DNA of 34,581 nt from CAZILN01 sp964540005 (lineage in GTDB: Bacteria > Bacteroidota > Bacteroidia > Bacteroidales > SM23-62): contig CAZILN010000348.1 in the NCBI GenBank assembly GCA_964540005.1, positions 1 to 34,581 of the forward strand, given 5' to 3'. This document shows positions 32,963 to 34,581 of the stretch, piece by piece; position 1 is the stretch's first letter; each line of letters starts with the position of its first letter. Under the pieces are notes generated by a model that was not told where the DNA came from, ran no database searches, and worked only from the letters and a program-made list of their open reading frames with translations. The translations under genes were made by a program, and so were the position numbers.

Positions 32963-34429
32963 CTATTCCACGACCAGACGGTCATTTAACTCTCTGAGTA
33001 CTTCATATTCGACCCTCCGCACAGCGTTCTGGTACCTGGTGAGACAGCCGGCTGATTGGATTAGGGGTCCGGAGAAATAATACTCTGCCCAATTATCTGC
33101 ATCATCGGGAGGGAATGACAGATCCAGCTGTTCGTCAATATACTCCTTCAGGGTCTTACTGGAGCTCACCGAAAGGGCGGTATTGACATACAATTCGAGT
33201 ATATCCAGTAGTTCAAATGCTTTACCTCCGTGGCCTTCCGGTCCTATCATAACTATTTCCGACGGGGCTTGGGCATCAATCGCCAGTACATTGTCAAAAT
33301 CGATCCGGCCGTCTGGTTGTATAGCCGCCTGGTTCTCCTTAGCGGCCATAAGTACCATATCCTGTTTGGCTTTTTGCATAAACATACACATCCTGTCAGC
33401 CTCTTCACTGATTTCTTGCATGCTGTTCAGGATCTCTCCTTCTCCGTTGAGCATTGCCTCGGATACCAGCACATCATTCCGGGCGTCTAAAAAGGCTGCA
33501 TTGCTGGCAAGACTTTTTTCCATGCGAACATATTCGTGAAGAATAACTTTAGATGGAGCCCTCACTAAGGCACTGAGAAACACTGCGATAAGCGATGCGA
33601 TCAGGATAATGGAGAAAAAGTTATTTATCCTGTTTCCCTGCTGCTTCAAAATGCTTAGCACCAGCAAGGGCAGAAATAATACGGCCACGGACAACCATGA
33701 TACAATAATAACCCACCCGGCGCCTGGCCAGTGCATTATCTTGAAGAGTGCCCCGAAGATAAACAGCCCCCCGGCAATCACTCCCATAATATAAGGTCCC
33801 TTGTTCAAGGGTTTATTATTCCTGCGTGCTTCACGGATCTTTAACACGGCAAACATGGGTAAAAAGACGGCCGCCAGGCCGAACAACCCCAGGCTGATGC
33901 ATACGCCACCTCCTGCAAAGTGCATAATTTTCAGCATGGCCCCGATAATCGTGAGCATGCCTGCTATCATTCCCGTCAGGTAGAGTCCCATGGGTACGAC
34001 ATCATCCTGCCGGCGGGTATCCCTGATCCTTACCATAACAAAAACCGGGAGGAACAGTACTCCTGAAGTAAACAGGGCCAGTGTAATTATTAATCCCCCG
34101 CCCATCCAGTGCATCATTTTGAATATAATTCCAAGGACTACAATTATGGGGACAGCTATCCCCAGTACATACATTAATTTTTTCATGATTCGGTACTTTT
34201 TACTGATTAAATAAAGGGTCTCGTCCTGGATCTGCCTGATGCGTTTTTTCCCAAGTATGTTTTTAACTTTTTTGTACGCTTCGTTGAAAGTCAGGCCTTT
34301 CTCCATTTCTGCTTCAATATCGCAGCAGATATGGTCCAGGAGCTCATCTTTCAGCAGGGTATAGGTCAGACCCTGCTGATCGATGTCACTGGAGATCTTT
34401 TCGATCTCCTTTTCCGTCAACTCAAGCAT
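32963..34429 (-). CDS. GldL/GldM-like membrane protein with N-terminal helical regulatory domain
   Basis: 488 residues in three parts. Residues 1-80 form a helical cytoplasmic domain like those found in proteins encoded next to PadR regulators. Residues 81-265 are three transmembrane hairpins repeating every 63 residues: Lys104, Lys167 and Lys230 open the motif KxMHxxGxG, and Pro128, Pro191 and Pro254 lie in FLP. The KIMHWPGAG motif is typical of GldL, but the GldL membrane glutamate is absent. After a seventh helix (about 271-288) the remaining 200 residues resemble the GldM N-terminal domain: KAFELLDILELY, LKEYIDEQL, Trp447, PL, then YQNAVRRVEYEVLREL. GldL and GldM form the proton-driven motor of type IX secretion and gliding. 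The start overlaps the PadR stop by 8 bases. Function is inferred only. Confidence 0.75.
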   Translation of the reverse strand: MLELTEKEIEKISSDIDQQGLTYTLLKDELLDHICCDIEAEMEKGLTFNEAYKKVKNILGKKRIRQIQDETLYLISKKYRIMKKLMYVLGIAVPIIVVLGIIFKMMHWMGGGLIITLALFTSGVLFLPVFVMVRIRDTRRQDDVVPMGLYLTGMIAGMLTIIGAMLKIMHFAGGGVCISLGLFGLAAVFLPMFAVLKIREARRNNKPLNKGPYIMGVIAGGLFIFGALFKIMHWPGAGWVIIVSWLSVAVLFLPLLVLSILKQQGNRINNFFSIILIASLIAVFLSALVRAPSKVILHEYVRMEKSLASNAAFLDARNDVLVSEAMLNGEGEILNSMQEISEEADRMCMFMQKAKQDMVLMAAKENQAAIQPDGRIDFDNVLAIDAQAPSEIVMIGPEGHGGKAFELLDILELYVNTALSVSSSKTLKEYIDEQLDLSFPPDDADNWAEYYFSGPLIQSAGCLTRYQNAVRRVEYEVLRELNDRLVVE

Positions 34430-34580
34430 AATTGAGGTTGAGTCCGGGTGAAGGTTTCAGCAGTTTTTTCATGATCCTTACAAATTCTGCAAATTCCTCC
34501 AACTTATCCCTGGATGTCCTGTCGCCTTCAGGGGTAAGACGGTAATACTTTCTTACCCTCTTACCAATGTTATATTCTTC
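34422..34580 (-). CDS. PadR family transcriptional regulator, C-terminal part (partial)
   Basis: The frame is open to the right edge, so only 52 C-terminal residues are visible. RKYYRLTPEGDRTSRDKLEEF is the wing and start of the last helix of the PadR winged-helix domain (Tyr-Tyr-x-Leu-Thr-x-x-Gly), followed by a dimerisation helix ending in a Lys- and Pro-rich tail. PadR proteins are usually repressors that respond to small molecules or signals. The gene overlaps the GldL/GldM-like gene by 8 bases (the ATG of the latter lies in the end of padR), so both are made from one transcript and the regulator probably controls it. Confidence 0.85.
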   Translation of the reverse strand, partial: EEYNIGKRVRKYYRLTPEGDRTSRDKLEEFAEFVRIMKKLLKPSPGLNLNYA

Positions 34581-34581
34581 G

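Overview
The window reads as a chromosomal segment of a member of the Bacteroidota, probably class Bacteroidia and probably with an anaerobic or fermentative lifestyle. The evidence is an rseC-rnfBCDGEA operon in the order typical of that phylum, a CCDC81-type HU domain joined to a SPOR domain, relatives of the GldL/GldM gliding and secretion proteins, many lipoproteins and secreted enzymes, and -7 boxes of the TAnnTTTG type. Nearly all of the window is coding and no gap exceeds 300 bases. I see no rRNA, tRNA, CRISPR array or complete insertion sequence.

Layout. 1-4.7 kb (+): the end of a bile acid:sodium symporter-family transporter, an 842-residue lipoprotein, an SH3-domain lipoprotein, and a secreted RraA-fold protein. 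4.8-7.3 kb: a Tat-exported aldo/keto reductase (-) divergent from a short-chain dehydrogenase (+). 7.4-12.9 kb (+): rseC and rnfB, C, D, G, E, A, tightly packed and partly overlapping, encoding an ion-pumping ferredoxin:NAD+ oxidoreductase. 13.0-15.8 kb: a polyphosphate glucokinase-type ROK kinase (-), a divergent intergenic region with a REP-like hairpin cluster, a membrane HU/SPOR protein with a long Glu-Pro repeat, and a lone receiver protein with unusual residues at the phosphorylation site. 15.8-20.1 kb (-): penicillin acylase family, endonuclease/exonuclease/phosphatase family, lysoplasmalogenase. 20.2-22.9 kb: a BamA/TamA-type barrel (+), then a secreted protein and a P-loop kinase (-). 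23.0-28.4 kb: a beta-phosphoglucomutase/GH65 phosphorylase fusion (-) divergent from a bifunctional trehalose-6-phosphate synthase/phosphatase (+), followed by an MFS transporter. 29.7-32.3 kb: a tandem duplication of a YhcG-type (DUF1016) nuclease gene, with 13-bp repeat arrays on both sides and between the copies. 32.3-34.6 kb (-): a secreted isochorismatase-family hydrolase, a large GldL/GldM-like membrane protein and the end of a PadR regulator.

How the genes fit together. The GH65/beta-PGM fusion and OtsA-OtsB protein together look like a trehalose synthesis-and-recovery cycle. The polyphosphate glucokinase could rephosphorylate the released glucose, although it lies 10 kb away. The Rnf complex would couple ferredoxin oxidation to an ion gradient.

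The two observations I rate most unusual are these. First, the membrane protein at 32963-34429 appears to join a regulator-linked helical domain, three exact 63-residue GldL-like transmembrane hairpins and a GldM-N-like periplasmic domain, all under a PadR regulator. Second, a hairpin inside the coding sequence of both nuclease copies keeps its base pairing through three compensatory changes although the copies have diverged in sequence there.
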